A stretch of 64,000 nt of DNA, taken from contig NW_026516779.1 in the NCBI RefSeq assembly GCF_025766255.1, positions 79,950-143,949 on the forward strand, in the 5' to 3' direction. Under the pieces are notes generated by a model that was given only the letters and a program-made list of their open reading frames with translations, was not told where the DNA came from and searched no databases. Both the position numbers and the translations under genes were made by a program. Source of the stretch: Zychaea mexicana. Lineage: Eukaryota; Mucoromycota; Mucoromycetes; Mucorales; Lichtheimiaceae. The stretch's first letter is position 1; every line of letters begins with the position of its first letter. Of this stretch, positions 12,484 through 23,731 are shown piece by piece.

Positions 12484-13932
12484 ACGCGGGAGGGGGGATA
12501 TTGTGCGATAGAATAAGGAAACGGGAACTTTGTCGACAAAGGAAAGGGATCTGGCAACAAATCATACTGGTTGCCACCAGTTACTGTTTGAATCACAGTT
12601 ATACCTTATATTATTACTGCTATACTCATATTACATTCATCGTTATCACTCTTATTATTTATCACCTAGCATCTGTCACTGCACATACTTCTAACTACTA
12701 CTTTGAACAAAAAAGAACAAATTACCTTGCATCCTTCACTTTCCATCCTCATTTCTATATGCACTACAGTACATTGCATGTGCATGCAGATTCTTCTATT
12801 CACTGAGTCATCAGTGCACCCCATGGTCTAGCTTCTTAAGGAGGGAAGAGGCTGGGGGATGATCTATGTATGTCTGTCTGATATGTCAAACTATCACCAT
12901 TACAGATTGACAGCTCCGGGGTCACTCTATTGAAGACTTATTACCAACTGACGGATTGATTGATTGATGACTGACTGACTGCCTGCTTTTTTCGAACCCC
13001 CCCTATTTTGAACGTTTCCTGCTCCGCTCATGCGCGCGAAGCTCTTTATTTACATGCTATTCGTAGATATCGATCATCCAGATCCGTCCAAACCTTCGTC
13101 CCGTGGGAGCATCCAGGTTTGCAAGAAAGGGTAGTATCTGGTGTTACCGAACGTGTTTAATCTCGATTACCTTCTTTAGCCCTCTTTCTCTCTCTCTCTC
13201 CCCCCGCCACCCTTTTTCTCGTATAACGTTGGCACATTCTTATACTGTGTGATACAAGTTTCCATATGTGACCTCACTAAGGCTACATAAAAGTGGGGAA
13301 AAAGTAGGCGCATTGGCATGGCAGAGAAGGGATGTTTGGAATAAAAACCTTTTAGGAAAGTAAAAGCAAGGGAGAGACAGGGAACGTTCGCGCGCGCGCG
13401 CGTAAGCAGCGTCAACTCACACACCTGGAGCAACGCATAATCACTTAACTCACATACACAAAAACCTGCATGCATATCCGCACGTCAATAAAGAAAGAAA
13501 GAAATTCATCTCAGATGCTTCCCCCGAAAACAGAAAGTGGAGGAGTGCTAATTTGGGGTGGGGGTGGGGTGGGCGGATAGAGAACGATGAAGGGAACAGC
13601 TAAAAGCAAGAGAGAAACGAAAAGTCGGGAAGGAGTGCAGCAAAGGAGGGGAGAGATTTCATGTTTCAAATCTAAAGACAATGAAATTTTGACGCACCTA
13701 AACAAAGCAGCAGGAAGCGGGCGGGTCTCATGCCTCAGTGCTACCATATGGCCTTGTCTTCTTCTAGGCTATTCTTTTCCCCTTCATATCCTACCCTAAG
13801 CTCGCAAAGTTTATATACCCTCTCTTTCTTCTCTTTCTCTCTCGCTTTTCCCTTTTTCTCTCCCTTTGTTTCCCCTCTCACTCAATCGCTTTTTCTAGCG
13901 TAACACCACACTTCCAAATAAGCAGCCTCACT
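12484..13932. other. Intergenic region with simple repeats and CT-rich leader
   Basis: No gene recognised in 1.4 kb. It contains a tetranucleotide run (GATT)n merging into (GACT)n at about 12955-12980, a CGCG run at about 13390-13402, a CT run near 13187-13201, and a strong pyrimidine tract at 13819-13875 with TATATA at 13812, which fits the core promoter of the zinc-finger gene starting at 13933. Confidence 0.55.
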
Positions 13933-14843
13933 ATGTCTGAACAGCTGGCAGCAGAACTGAAGAAGAAGCGGCGGTACCAATGTACAACTTGTAACAAAGC
14001 GTTTAGTCGGCCTAGTGCGCTTCGAACTCACATCTATACGCATACCGGTGAAAAGCCTTTTGAATGCACCACGTAATAAGCTTAGTTAGCGGATCAAAGA
14101 GGGAACAGGTGTCGAGGATATAAGCAGTAGCCCTAAACATCTTCTTTTCTTTGATTAGTCCGGGCTGTGGTCGTCGTTTCGCAGTAATTAGCAACTTACG
14201 TCGTCACTTCAAGGTGCATCGTAAAGTAGTTCATGCCAGCCGAATTCCAGCTAGTGAGCGTCTGCGTCAAGTTCAACGGCTGATTGAACGCACCGCGCCA
14301 CCAGAACCGTATCCAATGCAGTACGCTATGCCAGATCAGCCTCGCCAACCTCAGCATCAGCACCAGCAATATTGCCACCATCACCATCATGATCACCATC
14401 AACAACAGCACAAATCCCCATCCCCGTTAATACCAGTAAGTGGTGAAGGTTGTGGTGTAGTAGATCACCATAGCTTTTACCGTCATTATCAGTACGCACC
14501 GTACGGACCACCGTTGACACCTGCTGCAGGAAACAGCATACCAACATTGTCGCCTTCTTCTTCTTCCACTTATCCGTCCTCGTACTTCAAATCTGCGCCT
14601 AAAGCTCCATTCATTGTAATGGTAAAAATACAAAAGACACCCTTCATTTACATCCCATTCCTGTCTATGTACACCCCAAACTGTCCCAGACAGAAGAGAA
14701 GCTAATAATGACACGTTCTTATCATCTACTAGTCCGACGTGACTCAGCAACAACAACATCATCACCACATATCTCACCATTATCGCGAGCCTTCCGTATT
14801 TCATTTTAACCAACAACCCCATTCTAGCTTTGGCCAAGCATAA
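13933..14843 (+). CDS. Two-finger C2H2 zinc-finger transcription factor
   Basis: Exons 13933-14072, 14159-14621 and 14733-14843 give 237 residues. Two tandem C2H2 fingers fill residues ~15-72. The first is [19 protein letters not shown] with HTGEKPF linker. The second is a C-x4-C finger with [19 protein letters not shown]. An intron falls inside the second finger. The rest is His/Gln-rich and Pro/Ser-rich, probably a transactivation or protein-contact tail. The RPSALRTH...SNLRRH finger pair is a fungal type seen in stress and development regulators, but I cannot name an orthologue. The start is the only ATG between the CT-rich leader and the fingers. It likely binds DNA in the nucleus; targets are unknown. 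Confidence 0.88.
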
Positions 14844-17800
14844 CGTCAGCTCAAAAAAGCTTCTATTGCAAAAAAAGACAAACGCCCTCCTTCTTTATTA
14901 CGTTCCTATATGAGTAATCTTATGGTATCTTGTTTATCCACGCGCGCCCTATAATATCTTTCCTGGTTTCTCTTTCCTTACATTACATATAATGGTCCCC
15001 TTTTCTTCCTCCTGTCAGGCATTTTTTTTGTGCAAATAGTATATAATGGTAATCGCCGTAACAGCCCCACTTCTATTTTACAATACATATACATATATAT
15101 ACATTACTTCAGTCGTAGCTCTCACAGTTCTCATCACACTTATACATAATATCTCATATGTATACACACTACATTGTATGTCATTCTGATATCTCTACAG
15201 TATCCTACCACACATGTTGACCAGGGATGTTTATCAAGTAAACTTTTTTTTAACTTTAGCAAAAGGATGTTACAGATGAGGCTTGTGCTGGACGATCACT
15301 TTGCATTTCTAATCGTGATTAATACCAGCGATACAGAGTGCGCAGAGGATATAAGGAGGGTGGTGGTGGCGAGTTTACTGGTTGTACGAGCAGTATAGGA
15401 AGACAGGTTCCCCTATCTTTTGTAATACGCACATCGAGTACACGCGCGGTCAATATTGATTTCTATGTCGTCCATTGTCGTTTTGTTGCTGGCCCGCGGT
15501 GATGCATCGTGGTTGGCGGGCTGCTCACTCGATGATCTTTCGTATCGGTAAGTTAGGTTGCTCTGTTTATGGTGGGCACCATTGCTCGTCGTCGCCATCG
15601 TCGTTTTTGTCGCTTGATCTCCACCTGCTAGACCGATTTTCCCGCCCTAGTAGTACGTGGTTCTAGCTCCTGCTCCTAGTTCCATTGTTGCCGTCGCTAT
15701 CGTCATATTCACAATAACCCCTTTCATCATTATTTTCCCTGCATGTGCAGCCTTTAAACCTAACGCCATATAACGATTACGTAAGCGTAGACTGTTAACA
15801 GATAACCAAAGCTTCTTCTTCATTTTTACCGACTTGTTCCAGACTCATAGCGACGATTGTTAGTTTGTAAGTTGCCACACGAAAATGGTGACACAGAACA
15901 CAATATCATATAGGAATTTTGGGCTTTCCCCTGAGAAGAAACTATTATCATTTTCAGTTCCGCACAGCTCAGTCATCTGATGACGCTCGGCCTGAAAAAT
16001 TATATATGTTAATAACTACAAAAACGAGTGTCCCCATCATTATCCCCGTAAACACACATAGTTTGCACAGCCGTTTAGACGTTGGCACTGTGACATGTTG
16101 GGGAGTTTTTTTTTTTTCGCTTTGGAGCTATTGTAAACAGCGAAGAAAGTATGTACGCAAGTAAGATGCGTTATAATACTGACAGAGATACATCGTGTAA
16201 ACGCAGTTAGTACAAAAAAAAGGAAATTTCGGGATTACACTATCCTCCCTATTCATCCTCCTTGTATTGATGGCAATATATATGCTGTGTACATTATGAG
16301 GGCCTGAGGCGCAAATGTGATTGAGTTGAGCGACCAGATGTAAAAGAGCCGCATCAAGACGCCTGCATATTCTTAAGATGTCAGAAGGGGAGAGTATATG
16401 ATAGTATGTATTAATTAATTAGCGTGATTGTGGTGACAACAAAATATACACCATTCATCATCGACTACTTACTAGACTGCCATGCAGTGTTGTGCACTGC
16501 AGTAAAGGGTGTTTATCAAATGAAGAAAAACGCGCACACAAACCTAGTGAGTGTAGCATTGTTCCCAAGGAGTATACCATACAAACACGAAAAGCGTATC
16601 TCAGCATAGTACTGTATAATGCTTTTTGGTACCGAGCTGTGGCCTGTGCACACCATATTTAGAAACGGTACTGTGGAGAGTCACAGAAAGTGCAATCGTG
16701 CTAAACTTACTTTAACATGCTGTCCAGATGCACACGATCAAAAGCGTTTTAAACTTGCTGGCGAACAAGAGGGAGGGTTTGATTGAATAAAAAACGAAGA
16801 AGCGAAAGATTAGAAAGAACAAAGAAATTTTATGGTGCTAACGTCAGAAAGATTTTCTCGTGGTCCTTACAATAGCAAACATGGGCTTCTCAATAGAGTA
16901 TGTACGCCACAACAACGCGTATTAATGCAGCGGACACAAACCCTCCTTACCCCGTTCTCGCCGCGGTTCACAACGCAAAGAGTATGGGTAATCTGTATGC
17001 TGAGAGTAGAGAGAATGTTTTCGTTGAGCTCGGACGCTAGAAGAGGCAATACGTGCGGGTTTGAAACCTTCCTTTTTCTCGAATAATATTGGTGTCGTAG
17101 TACTACGCTAAGGTTTTTTCGCTGATGTTTGACTTTCTGCAAGCTATGATATATACAATTTACAATGCGATAAAAGAAAATCACGTTTTTTCCTTGATTG
17201 GTTGTACGCTACCCTTTAGCTGATTCGCGTCGAGGGTCAAGAAAAAGATGGCGCCGGATAAAAAGTGTCGGACGGGCAATAGTTCGTACCAATATCAGTA
17301 TGCTTGAACAGCCCTTGTCAGTGCGATAAATAGATCAGTGAGAATATGCCGTAATACTCTTTGGAACTTATATACACCACGCGTATCAGTGTCAGATAGC
17401 ACATAGATAACCATTTAGGAGAATACAGTAGGAGAATTGAAAAAATCACAAGAGTAAGAAAACCTGTTTTTGTGCTCTGATCCTTTATACCAGTAATCTG
17501 GGATAGCCCATGGCGCGTCAACGTATGTATCAGTAACAGCAATTCCTTGCTGTTTCTGTTTTGTTGCTTATAATGACGGTGCGATGATCTCACAGTGATC
17601 CTTTGTCTTTGGCTAGCGCAACTTCGCCATCTACATCGAACGCCGCAGCCAAAACCGAGATGGCATTCGGCTGAGTAACTATTAACTGTCCAACTTGACC
17701 CACATCGCATTGTTTACCCGTTACCGCTTTCTTGGTACATGTGTAGACGCTTTCTAAAAGAAAAACCTTATGAAGTACTGGTTTTGGCTCCAGCACGCGT

Positions 17801-18102
17801 TACTACTCTGCATAATCTTATCTCCGTGGTAACTCTTTCCCTATGATCCACCGCCAATTGGTAAAATAAAGAGTTTATTTTTGCGGTAGTACTGAGTTGA
17901 AATATGACACTTAATATGCTCAATCGTATCGTAGCCACAAAGGGGTCTACACGAATAAAAACAAAACTTGTTGAGCGTCAAAAGCCGCTTTCAGTGTATG
18001 TACATAGTGTAAGATCCATTATGACTGTTACAGTACAGGATAGAAAAACATTGTATTTTCGATTAATGGATGTAGTATGTTATGGTACAATGATATTGCA
18101 TT
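14844..18102. other. Large gene-poor region
   Basis: About 3.3 kb of AT-rich DNA between the zinc-finger gene and the 3' end of the lyase gene. Short frames only. It includes TATATA runs near 15085-15100, a poly-T run at about 16108-16118, and one exon-like minus-strand segment listed separately at 17592-17761. I see no RNA gene or recognisable mobile element. Confidence 0.55.
17592..17761 (-). other. Exon-like fragment of unknown affinity
   Basis: On the minus strand a good acceptor (pyrimidine-rich then TTTTAG at ~17766-17761) opens a stop-free stretch of about 54 codons, including CDVGQVGQLIVTQPNAISVL and AAAFDVDGEVALAKDKG. The composition is more protein-like than the surrounding DNA. 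No complete gene model could be built: upstream there is only a very short candidate first exon with ATG near 17819. It may be a decayed gene or a small secreted protein. I do not recognise it. Confidence 0.2.
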
Positions 18103-19948
18103 TTAATAGTGACGGAGTGAGCTCTTATAATTATCCAGCACACGATCAACCATAATACCACTCAATCCCAAATAATTGGCAGGATCACACAAATGATTAA
18201 CCTGGTCTTCGGATAGAGCTCCGGTAACCTGTGCATTTTGTTTAAGAACGTGTGCAAGCATCTGATCCTCCTTGATAGCAGCACGACAAGCATCGTAGAC
18301 GATATCATGTGCAGTCTGTCGACCAAGCTTTGGAGCAAGGCCCATCATCACAGCTTCGGAAACCACCAACCCTTTAGTCATTGCCAGATTCTGCGCCATT
18401 CTGTCTGGATGTACCTGAAGTCCACCAAACAAGGTCTTGGCTTGTTTAAGAGCTCCACCAGTGAGCACAAAGGCTTCGGGCAAAACAATCCATTCTTAAT
18501 CATATAGGATCAAAGTTACAAAAAGAAGCGAAATTTGTGAGCATCAATAATGTAAGTTCATATACGGGTATTGTAATGGCAATGATGATAGAAATTGCCT
18601 GCTTACCAATTTCCCAAGGACCAGTAGAACGTTCGTGATCTTCAACCATGGCATCCATTAATGCAGCTGTTTGTTGTCGTACAGTGCCAGCAATTGCATG
18701 AATGTAAGCACAGCTGATTGGATTGAACTTATTAGGCATAGTCGAGCTGGATCCACGGTGGGGCATATACGGTTCGGATACTTCACCGACTTCCGTTTGC
18801 ATCATCAACTGATTTTGTTAGCCCAATATCCAAATCGTGATAAGTAATCTTTACACATAGAAACAAACATAGATCAACGTAGAAACTGAGATACAGTATG
18901 CACCTTGACGTCCGTAGCAGCCTTGGATAATGTGCCAGTAAGCATACCGAGAAAAGCGCCTACTTCAGCAATTCTGTCACGCTCAGTATGCCATGCGATT
19001 TCAGGCTGTGCGAGTCCGAGTTCTTTGGCAAGTTCTTCTTGACACTTCATGGCTTGGTTCTGGTTTAGCGTTGCTAGTGTACCGGCAGCCCCGCTGAACT
19101 CCAAAGTAAGCACGCGCTCGCGTAATTGTGCCAGACGTTGCTTGTGACGTTGTAACGTAGCCAAGAGACGGGCCATTTTGAAGCCAAAAGTGATGGGAAC
19201 GGCTTGCTGCAAGTTGCTTCTTGCAACCACTATGGTCGTAAGACAGGTAAAAGGGATCATTCATAGCGATTTGATATCGAACATTTAGAACAACACCAAC
19301 ATGAAGAATGGACTGGCTCTTTGCTTTCACTTACTGGGTAGCAGACGATGTGTTTCCGCAAGTCCGGCAACGCTCGCCATGATCGCATCCAAATGTTCTT
19401 CGATCAAGTCAAACGAGGCTCGGATAGCAAGCACAGTAGCAGAATCTGTCACATCCTGCGTAGTAGCACCAAAGTGACACCATTCACCCAGGTTGTTGCG
19501 GCATAGGAAGACCAGTTGCTGGACGACACCCAATACAGGATAGCCAATGAGTTCGGTTTGTTGCTTGAGCTTGTCGAAATCAATGTTTTCAACATGGCAT
19601 TGACTGACGATCTCGTCACATGCTTCTTGGGGGATCATCCCGAGCCGTGCTTGTACTTTGGCAAGAGCTGCCTCCCATTCGAGATAGTAGCCGGTACGAC
19701 CGTGATCAGACCATATCTCTATCTCCATATCGAAGAGGACGATGAACAAGAAAAGAAAATGTATGAGTTGACTTGATTGAGCGGGTTGCAAGAGGTGGTT
19801 ATTCTTTTCTTTCTCTCTCTCTCTCTCCAAGCACAGTGGCACTGTATATTTGAGAGCGATGGCAAGTCTTCTGGCTTGTAGACATACCCCTCATGGTCGA
19901 AGAGCCAAAGATATCCTTGAAGATACACGAGTTGGTGACGCTGGACAT
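18103..19948 (-). CDS. Fumarase/aspartase-superfamily lyase, 3-carboxy-cis,cis-muconate cycloisomerase-like
   Basis: Five exons, 19948-19888, 19718-19335, 19229-18904, 18808-18607 and 18494-18103, give 454 residues with every phase closing. Seen: N-terminal SCIFKDIFGSSTMREIWSD, WCHFGATTQDVTDSAT, NLQQAVPITFGFK, the superfamily signature GSSSTMPNKFNPIS (residues ~276-289; catalytic Ser loop and Lys/Asn), and a C-terminal AdSL_C-like domain ending in GIMVDRVLDNY. Order, length and spacing are those of bacterial PcaB-type cycloisomerases and related bacterial-type adenylosuccinate lyases. They are not those of the usual eukaryotic ADE13, whose signature is SSAMAYKRNP. The protein probably acts in the cytosol as a homotetramer. 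Substrate is uncertain: a muconate ring-opening product, adenylosuccinate, or another succinyl-type adduct. Bacterial affinity suggests transfer, but five introns show it is well settled. Confidence 0.82.
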
Positions 19949-20244
19949 ACAGATGTTACTGCGGAGAAGAAAAAGTTGTTTGAGAGAAAAAGATGTAGTG
20001 TAAAGGAACAATAGAAAATTTCCGTCATTTTACATGGCCAGCTGCTTTGCAACTGTTCACAAGTATGACTTGACTGAGTGCTGAGTGTAAGTTTGTGTGT
20101 GTGTGTGTGAGATACACAGGGGCCGTGAAAGGGCCAAGTAAGGGCCAGGGAGTGGTGGTGGGGGGGGGGGCGCATTCTTGTGGGGGGGGGATAAGAATCA
20201 CAGCCTCACGCTTCAAAATTGTTCCGGTTTTATGTATTTCATGC

Positions 20245-20249
<5 letters not shown>

Positions 20250-20276
<27 letters not shown>
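20250..20276. repeat. (GA)n microsatellite
   Basis: An uninterrupted GA dinucleotide run of about 27 bases. A (GT)n run at about 20090-20108 and two poly-G tracts at 20157-20170 and 20181-20190 lie nearby. All sit between the lyase start and the carrier stop. Confidence 0.9.
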
Positions 20277-20278
<2 letters not shown>

Positions 20279-20333
20279 GGCAAATTGACAGGTTCTATTA
20301 ATATGGTTTGTTTTATTTATATGCTTTTTGTTT

Positions 20334-21535
20334 TTACTGCTGGAGTGCTCGTCGTTTAAGTATCATTGAGGTATAGAATGCCAGTGCCAAGTAAGATGCC
20401 ACACGATCCTTGATCATGTACATGATGCCCTGGTTGAAGAAGCCTTTGGTGATCTGTGCGCGCATACCCTGTAGTGTAAGCAAAAGTCGTGTCGTCATAG
20501 TTAGAACATCACATAAGCACGTCGTAAGCACTAGCCCCACTAAGCTGCCGGTCATTACCTTGTAGAGACCCGCAGGACCATCACGTTGAATCACATGCTT
20601 CATCAATGCAATCATTCCCTCCTTTTTGTCAACGGGCGTACCCTTGCCCTTGCCCTTGGCATCGCTGGTCTCGGCGACCATGTTTGTGCGGATAAAGATG
20701 AACGGATAGGTGACCATAGTAGCGACCGTCTTTGCCAATGCCGAGAGCAAAAACACCTCCACCGACCCCAACGACGTCTTTTTGTATGCGCGCAGGTAGA
20801 ATGCCTTGGCCTTTTCAAAGACAAAGTAGGTAATGGAGGGGTTTGACACGAGCAAGATGGACGCGCGATATCCCGTCCAAAATCCCTTCAAACCACCTCT
20901 TTCCTCATAAATGTCCCGCACTGTCTGCTTGAATCCTTTGCATTCCTTGCCAGCCGTTTGGAGACGAGTCGTCACGTTCGATACGGGTGTGGTAAAGAAC
21001 CGAGAGATGAGCGCTGCCTCGGCACCGAGAAACAGTTCTTGAGCTACATTCAGCTGTGCTTTGTTTCCCAAGTTGGTGTTGAGTTTCTCTTGTACGTTTC
21101 GAAGGGCTGTGTAGCAATAAAAGTAGATGAAGCTGGAAAGTACGGTCGCAAGCGTGTCGGCGCCAAGTCCTGCGTAGAGCGCTTTGAATCCTCCTTCTTT
21201 GTAGATCGAGGTGATCACTTCTACTATTCCTCGCTTCTTGGTCTTGTTTTCTAATTGTAAACGAGTCGTCGAACTATTCACAAATGAGTTAAACGTTGTT
21301 ATTATCGTTTCTACCAGTATATTCCAAGTGTGCAAAACCAAGAGACGGGGCAAAGATTATGTATAAGGTGGGTGTGGAGAAGAGAAAAAAAAAGTATTTA
21401 CATGTCAAGTGGGTAAATGAACAAGTTTGCAATGGTGGAGCCCACAACACCCGAAACAGCATGGCCGACAGGTGGGAGCTTGAATTGCTCGAATGGTATT
21501 ACATCGGTGGCGGTGGACTTTACTGAGCTTGCCAT
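20334..21535 (-). CDS. Mitochondrial carrier family protein, peroxisomal PMP47/ANT1 (SLC25A17) type
   Basis: Exons 21535-21402, 21273-20559 and 20468-20334 give 327 residues. Three carrier repeats are visible through their odd-helix signatures: IYPLDISTTRL, TTPVSNVTTRL and TYPFIFIRTNM, each with the proline and following charged or polar turn. GHAVSGVVGSTIANLF opens helix 1. The degenerate second and third signatures and the length match the peroxisomal adenine-nucleotide/CoA carrier branch (Pmp47, Ant1, SLC25A17), which feeds ATP or cofactors into peroxisomes for fatty-acid oxidation. A Lys/Gly-rich insert lies in the loop before the last repeat. The second intron (20558-20469) is exactly 90 nt with no stop in frame, so retention would only insert 30 residues. 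Confidence 0.85.
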
Positions 21536-21742
21536 GGAAGAGGAGGGGGGGGGGGTGTTGTGTGGAGGTGGAAGAGAAGAGAACAAGGAAAGAGGAACAA
21601 GGGTTATCGATAGCAAATTCTTTTTTTCATGTGAGCGTGGTCGGGTAAAAAGGTGTTGGAAATGACAAAGCCAAATTATGATTTTCGCTCCAGCTCCAGA
21701 AGTCCCCCAGAAGATATTGAAAGCGTGCGTCCCCTTTCCTCC

Positions 21743-23036
21743 CTAATTAAGCAAATCGCATATTCGCATTTTTTGCTGTGTTGATGATGGATGAGATGCC
21801 TTGGTAATAATAATAGGTGATGAGGATGCTAATGATGATGATGGTTGCTGTGGTGGTGGAAACGGAGGTTGTGATAAGGAAGTAGTAATTGATGAAGCGG
21901 GGTGGGAAAATGGCATCGAAGATGATAGTATGCTCGGTAACGGTGACAACAACACCGATGAAGACGATGATGCTGCTGCTGCTGCTGATGCTGCTGCTGC
22001 TGACGGCTGAGACTGGGGTGTCAATGGAGCTGGCGCTGGCAAAAGGGGCGGTAACGATGACGATGGCTGTGGCGTGTTCCCTTCAGCAGTGGAAGGTGAC
22101 GGTGATGACGATGACGGCTGTGGCGGTTTCATGCGTAGTTGCCGAGGACTTTTCCTCCGCGATAAGACGGTGGACGAGGTGCCTCTCGCAAATGCACCGT
22201 TTTTAAACTTTTCCATATACACTGCATCCACCGTCCAGTAGCCTCCCTTCCCGCGGGAGTTTGTTCCGTCCAGCTCAGCTTTCGGGACCTTTTTGAAGCA
22301 CTTGTTCAGAGACAAGTTGTGACGAATTGTGTTCTATGACAAGAATTACAAACAATCCTTGTTAGCTTATCGCAAACCCACCGATAACAAAAAAAAACAA
22401 GGGTAGTTTGATCCTTTGTACCTGCCAACCCGTATCATTTTCATCGTAGAGCGCAGGATATTTATCCATGATCCATTTGTATATTTCTTGGAGTGTCATT
22501 CGTTCCTGGTCTGCCTCCAATATCGCTTGCGCAATCAATGACGAATACGAAAAGGGAGGGCGCCGTCGTCGTCGCGGTGGCTTTATCAGATCCGGCGCCA
22601 TGGGAACAAATGATTCTGATACGATGTGTCGTTGCAGTTGTTGTCGCTGCGCTTCAGACCGGTACTGTTTCACGGAAGCAACCAAGTGTGGATGTCGCAT
22701 GACAACTGGAATGCGTGGAGGGTATTCTACTGGTTGTTGAAGCTGGGCAGCACTAATGCTAGTAGGTGGGCTGGCTGTGGTGGCAGTAGTAGCAACTGGT
22801 AAGCGAAAAACGTCCATACGTGATTGCTGTTGATGTTGCTGGTAGTGATGCTGCTGCTGCTGCTGCTGCTGCTGTTGTAGTGATGGGTGGTGTTGTTGGC
22901 ATTTTGTCACTTCTGCTTCTGGGCTGTTACAGTTGCTGTTGCTGCTCACACTGTAGTTGCTGCTACTGCTGCTACTCATGTCAGCAATAGTGGGCGGTTG
23001 TGGGACGGGGTTGTTATCGTTGTGGTAAACTGACAT
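21743..23036 (-). CDS. Forkhead (winged-helix) transcription factor
   Basis: Two exons, 23036-22422 and 22333-21743, give 401 residues. After a Ser/Asn/Gln/His-rich N-terminus, the forkhead domain spans about residues 155-250: [38 protein letters not shown], then across the intron [16 protein letters not shown] (recognition helix) and the wing [12 protein letters not shown]. The intron falls just before the recognition helix. The C-terminus is Ser/Pro/Ala-rich, probably an activation region. No FHA domain is visible, so it is not of the Fkh1/2-FOXK type. The rest of the class cannot be fixed by eye. It acts in the nucleus. The start is the first ATG upstream of the glutamine run. Confidence 0.92.
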
Positions 23037-23731
23037 TCAAGGAAGAAGAAGTAGAACGAAAGGAGACAATAACATAACGTGTATGCAGCATATGTGGTAC
23101 TCCCCGAGTCAAAAAAAAATGTGAGTGGGCTTATCTTGTTCTATGTTTCGCTTTTGAAAGAGAGAGAAAGAGAAAAGAGAGTGCTTTGTGTGGCACACTC
23201 CCTTTTCGTGCTTATTTTAAACCCCATACAGCATATGTCCTTCATATGTGTGACGCATCACTGTCCCCTTTCTTTACGCTGTATCGCTAATAACTATTTT
23301 CTGATACTGTTGACTATGGTTTACTTACAACGAGAAAGAACAAGGACACATCCTTTTTTGACATTGGTAATCGAGATCTTTTTCACGCCCATAACGGGAC
23401 ACGCCACAACCGTCTCCCTTATCAGTTTGCATGAGACGAGAACGCTGCCTGTCTCTTTTTCATGTTGTCAGAATGGAACAGATACCATATAGCCTGCATC
23501 CTGCTGTGGCTTCGACCAAGTACTGGCAATAATGAAATATGTTGGTGTTCATATTAGACTGGCTGGTGCTCACTGAGTACCGCTCCTCCGACGTATTTAT
23601 GGCGTGCTGTTTTTTCTCCTATGTTTTCACACGTCCATCTGCAATGCCCCTGCCCCTCTTTCGACCTCACCGCCTTTCAAACCTGTCATAAATCCCACCC
23701 CTTTTTGTACGACAACCACACATAATCCTCT
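23037..23731. other. Intergenic region upstream of the forkhead gene
   Basis: About 0.7 kb between the forkhead start and the Med27 stop. A (GA)-rich stretch at 23158-23180, read on the minus strand as CT-rich, is the likely leader of the forkhead gene. No convincing coding sequence. Confidence 0.5.

Noticed and set aside
18103..19948. Calling the lyase ADE13
   Set aside because: Signature and motif order differ from eukaryotic adenylosuccinate lyase; only the superfamily is certain.
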